Shown: positions 19,342-28,391, numbered from the stretch's first letter. The stretch: DNA of 64,000 bases from JBIOHP01 sp044449065 (GCA_044449065.1 JBIOHP010000011.1:50811-114810); one strand, 5' to 3'. Made by a program: numbers and translations. Notes: generated by a model from the sequence alone, not told the origin.

Positions 19342-21132
19342 CTATTTTATCAAAATCAGCTTGCGCGTCTGGCTAAAACGTATGGATGGATCGCCGACAC
19401 TCGTCGCATCAAGGCGATAAAAATAGATGCCGGATGATAAATTGCTTCCATCAAGCTGAACCGATTTCTCGCCCGCTTGTTCGGCTTTGTTCACTAAAAT
19501 TTGTACTTCCTGCCCAAGTATATTATAGAGTGAAAAGCGGACATACGACTCACCGGGCAATTGATATTTAATAACTGTTGCCGGGTTGAAGGGATTTGGA
19601 TAGTTTTGGTTCAGAGAGTAGTTCACCGGCAAGTTTCTACTTACGGATGCAACTCCCGTTACGATAAAGGTGCGCATGAGACTGAAATTATTGCCTACTC
19701 CCAAATTATAGTAGTTGCCGGCGCTGTCCGTAGTTGAATAATAAAGATCAGCGGGTCCCCAAGAGGAATTGGTCCAAACCTGATACATTGCCGAAGACAG
19801 ATTTCCGGATTGGTCAAAAGTCCAAGTAAAGCGCCAGGAATTCACAAATTGGTTGTTAATCCAGGTTTCGAACAATTCGGAAAGCATCTTACCGTTGGCG
19901 TCGTACGTGAAGGTGTAGCGAAAAACACCCACCCATTGGGAGTTTGTCCACGTTTCGCTTAATAATGAAAGCAATTTCCCGCTTGCAGATAAGGTGTAGG
20001 TGTATTGAGTGGTGTTCACCCATTGACTATTGGTCCACGTTTGATACAGAGAAGAAACCAGATTTCCGTTTCCATTATACGTGTAAGTGTAGAGAGAAGA
20101 ATTTGCCCATTGGCTGTTGGACCATGTTTGGTATAAATTAGAAAGCCGATGATTGTTGGCGTCGTAAGCATAAGTAGAGAGATTAACATTCGCCCATTGA
20201 GTGTTCAACCAATTTTGGCTTAACGTGGAGAGTTTATTCCCGTTCGCATCGTACGTGTAAGTAGAAAGTGTAGAGTTCATCCACTGACTGGTCCAAATTT
20301 CGTACATATTGGTAAGCATATTGCCTTTTGCGTCATAGGTGTATGTGTAGCGGTCATTGAATACCCATTGATTGGACGACCACGTTTCGTCGACTTCGGT
20401 GAGTGTATTCCCGTTTGCATCATAAGTGGCTGTATACCTATCAACATTCACCCACGCGCCGCTCGTCCAGCTTTCATGCAATTCGGATAGCATGTTTCCG
20501 TTGGCGTCATACGTATCGGTGTAGCGATCAACACCCACCCATTGATTGATAGACCAGTTTTCGGTTAAGGTGGAAAGTCTATTCCCGTTTGCATCGTAGG
20601 TATATGTATAACGATCAACGCCCACCCAATGGTTGGTAGACCATGTTTCGTATAACGCGGAAAGTCTATTCCCGGATGCATCAAAGGCGTAGGAAGTTCG
20701 TGAATTGTTAACCCACACATTGTTTACCATTTTCTGGCTCACATCGGAAGTCATCTTCGCCATCCCGTTGAATGAATATACGTGCATGGTAGTATCAACA
20801 GTGCTGATCACAATCGCTGTATCAATCACAGAAAAATTAGCGGTAGGAAACAGCATGCCATTGGCTGAACCAATCCAACGTTGATTCCCATTAGGCGCGT
20901 GATTGTCATTTGGATAAAGATAGGGCAGTTCAGGTTGCAAGCTGTCCGGCCCGGACCCAATATCGGTTGATACTCGGTGATGGGAGAGGATTGCCCTGTT
21001 TTCATGTTTCACACCACTCGGTAAGTCTCTGCCGTCGATGCTATTTTTTTGCGAATGCTGGCTCATTGTTGCGGCAGGAAGCAACAACACGATTATGATG
21101 CCCAGCGCATATATCTTAGTAACCGTTTTCAT
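19342..21132 (-). CDS. Secreted tandem-repeat (YD-like) protein with type IX sorting domain
   Basis: About 596 residues. Signal peptide MKTVTKIYALGIIIVLLLPA, then from about residue 126 to 472 twelve tandem copies of a 29-residue unit with consensus N.LS.LYETW.N.QWVN..RYTYTYDANG, then a short linker and a C-terminal type IX sorting domain (NYPNPFNPATVIKYQLP ... SGIYFYRLDA). The unit recalls YD/RHS repeats but has a longer period and two conserved Trp; no RHS core or toxin domain is present. The ATG at 21132 has AGGA seven bases upstream and is preferred to a TTG at 21147. Probably a surface or extracellular beta-rich fibre-like protein; function unknown. Confidence 0.85.
   Translation of the reverse strand: MKTVTKIYALGIIIVLLLPAATMSQHSQKNSIDGRDLPSGVKHENRAILSHHRVSTDIGSGPDSLQPELPYLYPNDNHAPNGNQRWIGSANGMLFPTANFSVIDTAIVISTVDTTMHVYSFNGMAKMTSDVSQKMVNNVWVNNSRTSYAFDASGNRLSALYETWSTNHWVGVDRYTYTYDANGNRLSTLTENWSINQWVGVDRYTDTYDANGNMLSELHESWTSGAWVNVDRYTATYDANGNTLTEVDETWSSNQWVFNDRYTYTYDAKGNMLTNMYEIWTSQWMNSTLSTYTYDANGNKLSTLSQNWLNTQWANVNLSTYAYDANNHRLSNLYQTWSNSQWANSSLYTYTYNGNGNLVSSLYQTWTNSQWVNTTQYTYTLSASGKLLSLLSETWTNSQWVGVFRYTFTYDANGKMLSELFETWINNQFVNSWRFTWTFDQSGNLSSAMYQVWTNSSWGPADLYYSTTDSAGNYYNLGVGNNFSLMRTFIVTGVASVSRNLPVNYSLNQNYPNPFNPATVIKYQLPGESYVRFSLYNILGQEVQILVNKAEQAGEKSVQLDGSNLSSGIYFYRLDATSVGDPSIRFSQTRKLILIK
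19717..20757 (-). repeat. Twelve tandem 87-bp coding repeats
   Basis: In-frame tandem units of about 87 bp (29 codons) within the secreted protein gene. Each encodes a W-x4-W core and an aromatic T-Y-T-Y-D-A-N-G end. Units 2-4 are most alike; the first and last are the most diverged. Copy number may vary between strains by recombination. Confidence 0.85.
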
Positions 21133-21288
21133 AATTTTCCTTCTCAATTGTTGTCTGGTTTAAGTGAAGAAGTTGCTTCATACGGATATATTTGAATAAT
21201 AAATCTGAGTTTATCACATCGTTCCATATACCACGCAGCTTAGGACCAACTCTGCAACGAATGAAACCCTTCCCCGTGATGAACATTC

Positions 21289-21297
21289 GGGGGGGGG
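21289..21297. repeat. Run of nine G upstream of the tandem-repeat protein gene
   Basis: A G9 homopolymer about 157 bases upstream of the start at 21132 (C9 in the sense of that gene). It is outside any coding region. Such runs can slip during replication, but no promoter elements can be tied to it. Confidence 0.4.
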
Positions 21298-21417
21298 CTC
21301 AAAATTTGATTCTGTCAATTTAAGAATTGTTCGGGAAGTTTTCAAGCGATGGCTAGAAAAAACCATCGTTACTACTTTATGTTGAAGACGAGAAGATTCT
21401 TCGCTCCACCGGCTTAT

Positions 21418-21984
21418 CTATTTTTTTGCCGGTGGCGCAAAGGTAATTAAAATTATCTGTTCTATCGGGTATTCCTGGATGACCCCGCTCGTATCGAACT
21501 GCACCAGACTTTTTGTTCCTCCCATAAATGTTCCAAAGAGAGTGCGGCCATCCACAAGCTTCATCTCGTCAAAGATTTGCGCGGCTGGCGCCGCATTCAC
21601 CGAGTCGGGATTGACAACTTCGTATTCCTTCGCAGCGGGATTGTACTGGTAATAAGTATTGTACGATAAAAAGAGCGGAACTGTACGAACAGTCACGGTA
21701 GAATATACGCCGGGCAAAACTTTAATCCGCGCTCCGATGGGGGCGGGAATAGCGACATATCCACCCGGTCCTACTTGGTAGTATATCCCGTTCGCAAAAT
21801 AGTATTCCTTTCCTCTCAGAGCAATTCGCGAATGCTCACGCGGCAACGTTACAAGAACCTCCCCACGCTGATGTTTACGAATTCCTGCGCGTCCTTCCCG
21901 GCGCTGGGCAGATGCATAGGATGTAATCATCATCAATGAAATCAACAATACAAAGCCGGCGCTTCTTACTATGGTGTGTTTCAT
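21418..21984 (-). CDS. Exported DUF6515-like protein
   Basis: A 188-residue protein with a cleavable signal peptide (VLLISLMMITSYASA). The centre, GKEYYFANGIYYQVGPGGYV followed by IPAPIGARIKVLPG, matches the pattern of DUF6515 proteins, small periplasmic or outer-membrane-linked proteins of unknown role. The last 60 residues (MKLVDGRTLFGTFMGG...QFDTSG) look like a small beta-barrel that may be an Sm-like fold, which is inference. ATG at 21984 is preferred over one at 22014 because it starts the signal peptide directly. No operon partner is obvious; the MacA-like gene upstream is in the same direction, 217 bases away. Confidence 0.7.
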   Translation of the reverse strand: MKHTIVRSAGFVLLISLMMITSYASAQRREGRAGIRKHQRGEVLVTLPREHSRIALRGKEYYFANGIYYQVGPGGYVAIPAPIGARIKVLPGVYSTVTVRTVPLFLSYNTYYQYNPAAKEYEVVNPDSVNAAPAAQIFDEMKLVDGRTLFGTFMGGTKSLVQFDTSGVIQEYPIEQIILITFAPPAKK

Positions 21985-22201
21985 AACTAAAACTCTTTCA
22001 GTTCGTTTTAACAATATATGTACTTCTCAATATCTAAGGGCGGCAGAAAAAAGCAGTTTAAAGAATTATCCCGGAGGAGGGATCGTAGGATAATACCTCG
22101 TTCCGGGAAATTCCCATCTGCCTATATGCCTCCCATTATTTGGTAGACTCCACATCGAGGGGGCTTTCCGGCTCCTCGATAATTTTGGTGATTGAATAAA
22201 C

Positions 22202-23344
22202 TTATTGCAAGGTTGCCATATCAGATCCTTCTATCCCTAAAATGACGTTGTCACCTTCTTTAAGAGTTCCACCGGTGACTTCGATATATCGAAAATTATC
22301 AAGTCCGGTGGTAATTGTTACCGGCCGGGGAGTGTTATTCGTATCAAGCACCCAGAGCCGGGCTTTAGTTGTTCCGAACCCGCCGCTCGGAAGTTGATCG
22401 GTGACGCCGGAGATCGATGTATCTACTGATTTTATGGGGGGATTAAATTTCAACACGATGTCCGGAACCCGGAGCACATCATCATGCTTATTGACGAGTA
22501 CGGTAATTGTTGCAGTCATACCGGGTCGGAGTTTCATAGCCGGGTTCTCGACGAGGATAATGACAGTGTATGTTGTTACATTTTGAGTAACGATAGGATC
22601 AAGCCGCACCTGGGAGACAGTCCCCGGGAATTTATCGTCGGGATAGGCATCAACGGTGAATACCACATTTTGACCGCTCTTCACTTGTCCGATATCCGCT
22701 TCATCGACGCTTGCCTCAACTTGCATATACTTTAAATCATTGGCAACCTCAAACATCTGCGGCGTTTGATAACTTGAAGCTACAGTTTGACCAAGATCGA
22801 TAGCGCGAGAAATAACCACTCCGTCTATCGGGGATCGAATTGCCGCATAACTTAGATTGGTCAAGTCGCCGGTTAAGGTGGCTTGAGCCAAATTCAGTTG
22901 GGAAACGGCTGTGCTATACGCAGTCGATGCGCTGTCAAACGATGCGTCAGATACCAGATTTCTCTGATGGAGCGCTGTTGTGCGGTCAAGTGTAAGCTTA
23001 GCAATTTTTAAAACCGCCTCGGCATTTGCAACGTTAGCTTGTGAAGAATGCACCGATGCGGCAAGAAACGTCGTATCAAGAAGCGCCATGATTTGCCCCT
23101 TCTTGACTGCTGAGTTAAAATCGACAAATAATTTTGTGATTGTGCCAGAAACCTGACTGCCCACCTGGACTGTTTTCACCGGCTCGATGGTTCCGGTTGC
23201 TTTCACCAGCACAACCACGCTGCCGCGTGTGACTTTTTCGGTGCGATAGTTCAATTTATTTGAGCTTTTTCCCGCAATGATAAAATAAAGCGCGAGTATG
23301 ACTGCAAGGAATACCAGCGCGCTAGAAGTAAATAATTTTTTCAT
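22202..23344 (-). CDS. MacA/HlyD-type periplasmic adaptor (orphan)
   Basis: A 380-residue membrane fusion protein with one N-terminal membrane anchor (SALVFLAVILALYFIIAG), a lipoyl domain (VGSQVSGTITKLFVDFNSAVKKGQ), a coiled hairpin, and a barrel domain (YAAIRSPIDGVVISRAIDLGQTV), followed by LRPGMTATITVLV. This layout matches MacA, which pairs with the ABC transporter MacB. No MacB or other ABC gene lies next to it: downstream is a 187-bp gap and the DUF6515-like gene, upstream a gene-free region. It may serve a transporter coded elsewhere. Confidence 0.88.
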   Translation of the reverse strand: MKKLFTSSALVFLAVILALYFIIAGKSSNKLNYRTEKVTRGSVVVLVKATGTIEPVKTVQVGSQVSGTITKLFVDFNSAVKKGQIMALLDTTFLAASVHSSQANVANAEAVLKIAKLTLDRTTALHQRNLVSDASFDSASTAYSTAVSQLNLAQATLTGDLTNLSYAAIRSPIDGVVISRAIDLGQTVASSYQTPQMFEVANDLKYMQVEASVDEADIGQVKSGQNVVFTVDAYPDDKFPGTVSQVRLDPIVTQNVTTYTVIILVENPAMKLRPGMTATITVLVNKHDDVLRVPDIVLKFNPPIKSVDTSISGVTDQLPSGGFGTTKARLWVLDTNNTPRPVTITTGLDNFRYIEVTGGTLKEGDNVILGIEGSDMATLQ

Positions 23345-23781
23345 AATATCACATCACCATTATCATTAGTTGAACAGGCGAAACGCCGTAACCCGTTTTA
23401 AACTACTATCGCCGCGCTAAAACTTCATCGGCTACAGTATATAGACATATTCAGCCAATAGATCGCTTAACGAGAATCTACTTATTCCCCCGTTTTGATA
23501 GATTAATTTTTTTTAAATCATGTTATGCAAAATCATGATTTTGTCTAATTTCGTAACTTCTTAATTATCAAAGAGATGGCGTGAATTTTGGTTTGGCTAA
23601 ATAATAACTAAGCTGCTATTTTCGAATAAGTTATTAATTCAAATCTTTGACGCAGTCATAAAATGTTAATAACAATAGGGTTTATGCAGTAGCGCTAAAT
23701 TTAAATGGAGAATGAACTTCAATGTAAAACCATACCTATAAATTTCTTACATTAGACATTCATCATTCAGGAAAAAACCCG
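23345..23781. other. 437-bp AT-rich gap between divergent genes
   Basis: Separates the MacA-like gene (minus) from truA (plus) and must hold their promoters. The sequence is AT-rich with runs such as TTTTTTTTAAATCATG near 23505. No gene, tRNA or repeat recognised. Confidence 0.5.
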
Positions 23782-24558
23782 ATGCAAAAATTTAAGATGT
23801 ACATTGAATACGAGGGGACCCGGTACAGCGGCTGGCAGGTTCAGCAGAATGCCCGCACGGTGCAGGGCGAGCTTCTCCATGCCGCCCGTTCCATCTTTAA
23901 AACTGTGGACCTTGAAATTTATGGTTCCGGGAGAACCGACGCCGGCGTGCATGCCCTTGAACAGATCGCTCATCTCGCTGTCAAAACGATGCTCGCGCCT
24001 GAGATAATTCGAATGAAGTTCAACGACGAGCTTCCTGCGGATATTAATATCCTTGAAGTGGAACAAGCGTCGAAAAATTTTCATGCCCGCCACGACGCGG
24101 TTTCAAGAGTGTACCTATACCAGATATCCCGACGGAGAACAGCGCTCGGAAAGCGATTCGTTTGGTGGATTAAAGACCGGCTGGATATGAAAGCGATGGA
24201 GACGGCGGCGAAACTGTTCAAGGGAATGAAAAATTTTGAATCATTTACCGCCGACGATCCGGAAGAAAAATCGACGAAGGTGCTGATCGATGAGATCGAG
24301 ATTAAAGAAGCCGGCAGCTTGATTCTCATCCGCATCGGCGGGTCGCATTTCCTCTGGAAACAGGTTCGGCAGCTTGTCGGAGTGCTTGCCGAAGTAGGGC
24401 GGGGCAAGCTCGCTATCCGGGATGTGGAGAAATTTCTTACCCAAAAATCCGATGTACCGGCAAAACTCACCGCTCCGCCATCGGGGTTATTTCTGGAGAA
24501 AGTCCGTTACCGCGGAGATCCAAAGATTAAAGAATTGCAGCCGGTGATGAGGGTATAA
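23782..24558 (+). CDS. truA: tRNA pseudouridine(38-40) synthase TruA
   Basis: Converts uridines 38-40 of the anticodon arm of many tRNAs to pseudouridine. The 258-residue protein is of normal length. It starts with KMYIEYEGTRYSGWQVQ, and the catalytic loop GSGRTDAGVHALEQ (about residues 53-66) contains the nucleophilic Asp. The second half contains VLIDEIEI, then SHFLWKQVRQLVGVLAEVG, also family signatures. It appears to be a single-gene unit, with gene-free stretches on both sides. Confidence 0.96.
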   Translation: MQKFKMYIEYEGTRYSGWQVQQNARTVQGELLHAARSIFKTVDLEIYGSGRTDAGVHALEQIAHLAVKTMLAPEIIRMKFNDELPADINILEVEQASKNFHARHDAVSRVYLYQISRRRTALGKRFVWWIKDRLDMKAMETAAKLFKGMKNFESFTADDPEEKSTKVLIDEIEIKEAGSLILIRIGGSHFLWKQVRQLVGVLAEVGRGKLAIRDVEKFLTQKSDVPAKLTAPPSGLFLEKVRYRGDPKIKELQPVMRV

Positions 24559-25012
24559 CTCCGGAGGATTAGTAAATTCATTATCGCTGGATAGTTCAAG
24601 GTATTGGGCTTTTTTGCGCGCGGCGGAATTAGAACCGGTGCATTGATCCGATGAAAGATATTAAAAAATTATCGATCAGAGAATATCGCTTTAAATGATC
24701 TTTGAGAACACGATTTTCATTAATGCGATCTTGTGATAAGGGTGGTAGAGCAGGACGATGCGATCCATATCACAGACAAGCGAGTCAGAGATGGAGCAAG
24801 ATTGGATTTTTTTATCAAATTTGCTTGTTTAGGAGTACGGTTATACCGGAAAATCTTGTATTTCGAGGCAATACTCCAGTTGGGGTTAGGAGTTGGTGAA
24901 TACAGCACGGAAAGCCCGTTTTTTTGTTCCATCTTATTTTAGGTAAATTCGCAATCTTGAATATTTCCTTGTTATTCTATACATTACAAGATTCATTTAT
25001 GGTTTCAGACGC
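24559..25012. other. 454-bp gap between truA and the PAP2 gene
   Basis: No open frame with family features, no tRNA and no copy of the dispersed repeats was found. The last 100 bases are AT-rich and probably hold the promoter of the PAP2 gene. Confidence 0.5.
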
Positions 25013-25858
25013 ATGAAAATTCGTTATCTCTTACTATTCATTGCGCTGCCGTTACAATCGTTTTGCGGCACAATGGATACCGTTCGCCATAGTGCTACTG
25101 TGCAGGATACGGTCTCAGGAGAGTATAAATCTCAAATAATTTCGGAAGAATCCGATAGTCCCGGGATTAATTGGAACATCCCTATGGCAATCGGATCTAT
25201 TGGAATTACTGCGATTTTGTTGAAAACCGATCAACATACATCTGATGCGCTTTTTCAGTGGAAAATGAATCACCATTTTGCCGGTCAGGTCAGCCGAAAC
25301 ATAACAAACCTTGGCGATGGGAAAGCGTCGTTGGCGATATTCGGAGGCGCAATTCTCTACTCGTTGGCGTCCGATAACAAGAGACCGCTTGAACTGGGAA
25401 AGATTGGTCTCGAATCGTTCGTTTTCAGCGGGGTAGTAACGCAGCTTCTGAAACAGGTAATCGGCAGGCAGCGACCTAATGTTTCAACAACGAAAGGCGG
25501 AAAATTCTCGGGTCCATTTAGCTATTTTCGCCAGAAAACCGGCAACAGGCAGGGAATATCAAGTTTCGACGCCTTTCCATCCGGACATACCACCACAGTG
25601 TTTTCCGCCGCAACCGTAATTGCGGATTATGCGAATACTCCCTGGGTTACATACTCTTCATATACAATAGCAACAGTTGCCTCTCTAAGCAGAATCACGG
25701 AGCGTATGCACTGGGCAAGCGATGTTTTTGTCGGCGGGCTTATCGGCTACTACTCCACAAAGCTTGTCGAAAAAATGAATACGTTTTCACCCGATGTATC
25801 CCTTTCTCCTGTTGCAAGCCAGGAATCCTGGGGCATGATGCTGCGATTGAAGCTGTAG
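25013..25858 (+). CDS. PAP2-superfamily membrane phosphatase
   Basis: Predicted lipid or undecaprenyl-type phosphatase of 281 residues. The three motifs of the family are clear: K-x6-RP as KQVIGRQRP (about 150), PSGHTT (about 190) and SR-x5-H-x3-D as SRITERMHWASD (about 225). A signal-like hydrophobic start (YLLLFIALPLQSF) and several hydrophobic segments suggest membrane location with the active site outside the cytoplasm. By family knowledge the substrate could be undecaprenyl pyrophosphate, phosphatidic acid or lipid A; nothing in the neighbourhood decides. It is followed 30 bases later by inverted-repeat element copy 2. Confidence 0.9.
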   Translation: MKIRYLLLFIALPLQSFCGTMDTVRHSATVQDTVSGEYKSQIISEESDSPGINWNIPMAIGSIGITAILLKTDQHTSDALFQWKMNHHFAGQVSRNITNLGDGKASLAIFGGAILYSLASDNKRPLELGKIGLESFVFSGVVTQLLKQVIGRQRPNVSTTKGGKFSGPFSYFRQKTGNRQGISSFDAFPSGHTTTVFSAATVIADYANTPWVTYSSYTIATVASLSRITERMHWASDVFVGGLIGYYSTKLVEKMNTFSPDVSLSPVASQESWGMMLRLKL

Positions 25859-25887
25859 TTCCCCGCCATTTCCAGAATCTCCCTCAT

Positions 25888-26016
25888 GAGGTTGTCCAAA
25901 AAGTTCGGAAATGTAGCGTCCGATCCCCCGTTCGGACAAATTTTCTTCACCTCTAGTCGGATTTGAAATTGTCCATTCAGGGAATGGACTCTACACAGTT
26001 CTTTTTGGACGACCCC
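25888..26016. repeat. 129-bp element with terminal inverted repeats (copy 2)
   Basis: The left end GAGGTTGTCCAAAAAG and right end CTTTTTGGACGACCCC match the ends of the element at 10305-10442; the interiors differ. An inner hairpin GTCCATTC/AATGGAC lies near the right end. It follows the PAP2 gene and may serve as its terminator. Confidence 0.7.
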
Positions 26017-26124
26017 TTAATACGCAGACGCTCCGCGTCATAACCAATAGTACTGTAAACACCATTACTACTATGACCTCTTTGAAAAAAGAACATATTC
26101 GCTCATGAAGAAAGTTTTCGAATA

Positions 26125-26355
26125 ATGAGTCGCGCATTCATGAAAGAGGGCGACGACCAGTGGTTGAGCGACGTTACGCCAACCATGAGCGCCTTGTTGA
26201 ATTTCCTGACGCGCGAAAATAACGGCATCAGGGTGATCGAAGAGAAACGGGTGATCGATAAAAAAGGGCGCGAAGTGTATTATATGAGCAACGGTCTTGC
26301 CTATGTGAAGGATGACGATGGTAGATGGGCGGTGGCTCCTGAAGAACAGGAATAG
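26125..26355 (+). CDS. Small conserved hypothetical protein
   Basis: A 76-residue hydrophilic protein with no signal peptide or membrane segment. It starts MSRAFMKEGDDQW and has a central TMSALLNFLTRENNGIRV and YYMSNGLAYVKDDDGRW. From memory, similar short proteins occur in other FCB-group genomes, but no function is known. A second in-frame Met is at codon 6. It sits between two dispersed repeats and is the first gene ahead of the GIY-YIG-like gene, 121 bases away. Confidence 0.65.
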   Translation: MSRAFMKEGDDQWLSDVTPTMSALLNFLTRENNGIRVIEEKRVIDKKGREVYYMSNGLAYVKDDDGRWAVAPEEQE

Positions 26356-26383
26356 CGCACCATTATCGAAATGTGCTCTTCGT

Positions 26384-26397
26384 GGGGTCGTCCAAAA
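26384..26397. repeat. Lone left end of the inverted-repeat element
   Basis: GGGGTCGTCCAAAA matches the outer end of the elements at 10305 and 25888. The following bases (TTGTAGCGTCCAACCCG) recall the left part of copy 2 (ATGTAGCGTCCGATCCC), but no matching right end follows, so this is a truncated copy. Confidence 0.6.
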
Positions 26398-26476
26398 TGT
26401 CGGACTTGTAGCGTCCAACCCGTCCGACCGTACGGGGAATAATGTTTGTTAAATCAGATTATTTTTAATCGAACTC

Positions 26477-26848
26477 ATGAAATCTAAAAAAGATCTTGTC
26501 CGCGAATACAAAGAGCGCAAGAAACCCGCCGGCGTTTTCCAGGTAAAGAATATCGCGAACGGCAAAGTATTGCTGGGCAGCAGCTTAAATCTTGAAGGAG
26601 CCCTTAACAGCCACAAGTTTATGCTGACGATCGGTAAGCACCGCAACGAGGCGATTCAGAAGGATTGGGACAAATACGGTCCCGATAAATTCATTTTTGA
26701 AATTCTGGAAACCGTGAAGGTGAAAGAAGACGATCCGGATTTTAACATAAGCGACGAGCTGACATTGCTTGAACAGATCTGGTTAGAAAAGCTGCAGCCC
26801 TTCGGCGATAAAGGGTACAATACCGATTCGCGGATTAGACAGGCATAG
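26477..26848 (+). CDS. GIY-YIG nuclease family protein
   Basis: A 123-residue protein related to the stand-alone GIY-YIG-like family seen in Firmicutes and environmental bacteria. The GIY and YIG elements appear as AGVFQVKN and KVLLGSS, followed by HRNEAIQKDWDKYGPDKFIFEIL with the conserved Arg, and a Glu in ELTLLEQIWLEKLQPFG. The degenerate GVF/LLG pair makes catalysis uncertain. By analogy it could be a DNA-repair or regulatory nuclease. No obvious partner is adjacent; a family A half-repeat follows 23 bases later. Confidence 0.8.
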   Translation: MKSKKDLVREYKERKKPAGVFQVKNIANGKVLLGSSLNLEGALNSHKFMLTIGKHRNEAIQKDWDKYGPDKFIFEILETVKVKEDDPDFNISDELTLLEQIWLEKLQPFGDKGYNTDSRIRQA

Positions 26849-26871
26849 CAAACAAGCAGTCTAAAAAGAAA

Positions 26872-26900
26872 GAGTCATCCTGAACTTGTTTCAGGATCCA
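26872..26900. repeat. Family A half-element, copy A2
   Basis: GAGTCATCCTGAACTTG and its pairing half TTTCAGGAT form one hairpin; the second hairpin and the closing TGACTC are missing. The bases before it (TCTAAAAAGAAA) resemble the inner edge of the element at 10305. Confidence 0.65.
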
Positions 26901-27111
26901 AAAGCCCCTCGTTCCCCCTCCGCCATGGCGGACGGCGGGGGAATGCAACGCCGACGCTCTGCGTCGTAACAGACTAAAATAGTGTTGCGTTAGTGTTGTA
27001 TTTGAAAAAAATAAAATAATACGCTAATTTGCATAGAAAATAGTTGTTTCACTGATTTGCAGTAAAAAGAATTACAAATGACTATCCATACTGAGAATTA
27101 AAGGAGATTGA

Positions 27112-27573
27112 ATGAAAACTATATTTGACTTACTAACAATTGATATTAAAAGTTTGCCCGATGCAAATTGCACTGAAGTTGGTAAAATAACCAATTCATC
27201 TGGCGACCTGATAACAGAATATACGCTTGTTCTAGACAAACCAGAACTTGGTTTATTTAAGATGGCAAGTATAAAACAGTTCTTGAGTGGATCAAAAAAT
27301 ATTGGACTTTACAATTATAATATAGCATCAATAAAGATTCCTGCATTGGAAAAACTTATCAATACTCTTTATTCATTTTATGGCAAGGATTCAAATACTA
27401 CTCCTCTCGGATTGTTTACTTCCTATGATCAACACGCGATAGAAAAATTAATTTCTAATCCAAATGATGGTTTTTGGATGGGTAGGGATTGGAATCTTGG
27501 CGACCAAGCAATCTCGATTAATCTAGACGATGAAAAACTTGAGCTCTTTATCCATGGTGTTCCCCCATCATAA
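27112..27573 (+). CDS. Hypothetical protein of AT-rich island
   Basis: A 153-residue protein that I do not recognise. It starts with ATG after a good GGAG site and looks like a soluble alpha/beta protein without signal or membrane segments. The opening (FDLLTIDIKSLPDANCTEVG) and GLYNYNIASIKIPALEKLI have no known motif. Codon use is AT-rich, unlike the ribosomal operon downstream. It is the first gene of a three-gene island of likely foreign origin (27112-29231), all in one direction. Confidence 0.6.
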   Translation: MKTIFDLLTIDIKSLPDANCTEVGKITNSSGDLITEYTLVLDKPELGLFKMASIKQFLSGSKNIGLYNYNIASIKIPALEKLINTLYSFYGKDSNTTPLGLFTSYDQHAIEKLISNPNDGFWMGRDWNLGDQAISINLDDEKLELFIHGVPPS

Positions 27574-27638
27574 TAGTGGGTTTTATTTTGTTGTGAGTTG
27601 GAGCACTTAACAGCGAACACACCTCATTTTGGAAAGTA

Positions 27639-28391
27639 ATGAAAAAAATCAAGGTATCTACCTATCGCTCGATACACACGGACTATCTCCGATTTGCTAT
27701 TCTTTGCTGTCGAGAGAGCACTAGTCCACAACCGAAATTACCGGCCTACATAAATCGGAACGTCGTAGATACAATCCGATATTCTTACGATTGTTTGGAG
27801 GCAGCTACCGAATATATCTATTTTGCGGGAAAGAACAAGCAGCTCCGGGTCTCCATTCCCAGTAACTGGCTAACGAATTACATCGACCGAAAATGGAATA
27901 ATCTCCCTCTCAGCGATTCGCTCGGTTGTCTTTGCTTTGCATGGACAAGAAAACCTTTTTGGCAAGTCCCTGAACAATTCCAACTTTTCCAAGACTTGAA
28001 GAAATTGCGTGATGGATTGACGCACCCCATACCATTGGGATCAGAATGTGAGAAAGAGATTCTTGAGTCAATGATGAGAGATGGTTATATATACCGAAGA
28101 ACCCGACAGATAGGGGAGGATAAGTTGTTGCAAAAGAATGCTCTTGTTGATTCCCATTCAATTGCGAACTTCGGCACCACACATACTTCACTAAATAACG
28201 TCGATGCTGAAAAGGCTTTAGAGATCTTGTTGCATCACCTCACTAGAATGCAGCTCGTCTTTTTCTTGGGAAGTAGTACACTGTTTAGTTTCTATGATGA
28301 AGATACCCAAACCCTCCTTACCACACTAGATCTATTACGTATAATGAATTGCAGGTTTTCGAAGTACTGGCGACATCGTAGGTTATTATGA
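27639..28391 (+). CDS. HEPN-like hypothetical protein (R-x4-H motif)
   Basis: A 250-residue protein of unknown family, mostly helical by appearance. Residues 124-129 read RDGLTH inside LKKLRDGLTHP, the R-x4-H signature of HEPN-type RNases and related abortive-infection proteins. Tandem helical stretches precede it, as in HEPN domains. The start follows a GGAAAG site. It lies 65 bases after the first island gene and 75 before the next, which carries the same motif. A role as an RNase toxin or a defence component is inference from motif and context only. Confidence 0.6.
   Translation: MKKIKVSTYRSIHTDYLRFAILCCRESTSPQPKLPAYINRNVVDTIRYSYDCLEAATEYIYFAGKNKQLRVSIPSNWLTNYIDRKWNNLPLSDSLGCLCFAWTRKPFWQVPEQFQLFQDLKKLRDGLTHPIPLGSECEKEILESMMRDGYIYRRTRQIGEDKLLQKNALVDSHSIANFGTTHTSLNNVDAEKALEILLHHLTRMQLVFFLGSSTLFSFYDEDTQTLLTTLDLLRIMNCRFSKYWRHRRLL

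Noticed and set aside
19342..21132. RHS toxin
   Set aside because: Repeats have a different period and there is no RHS core or C-terminal toxin; it ends in a type IX sorting domain.
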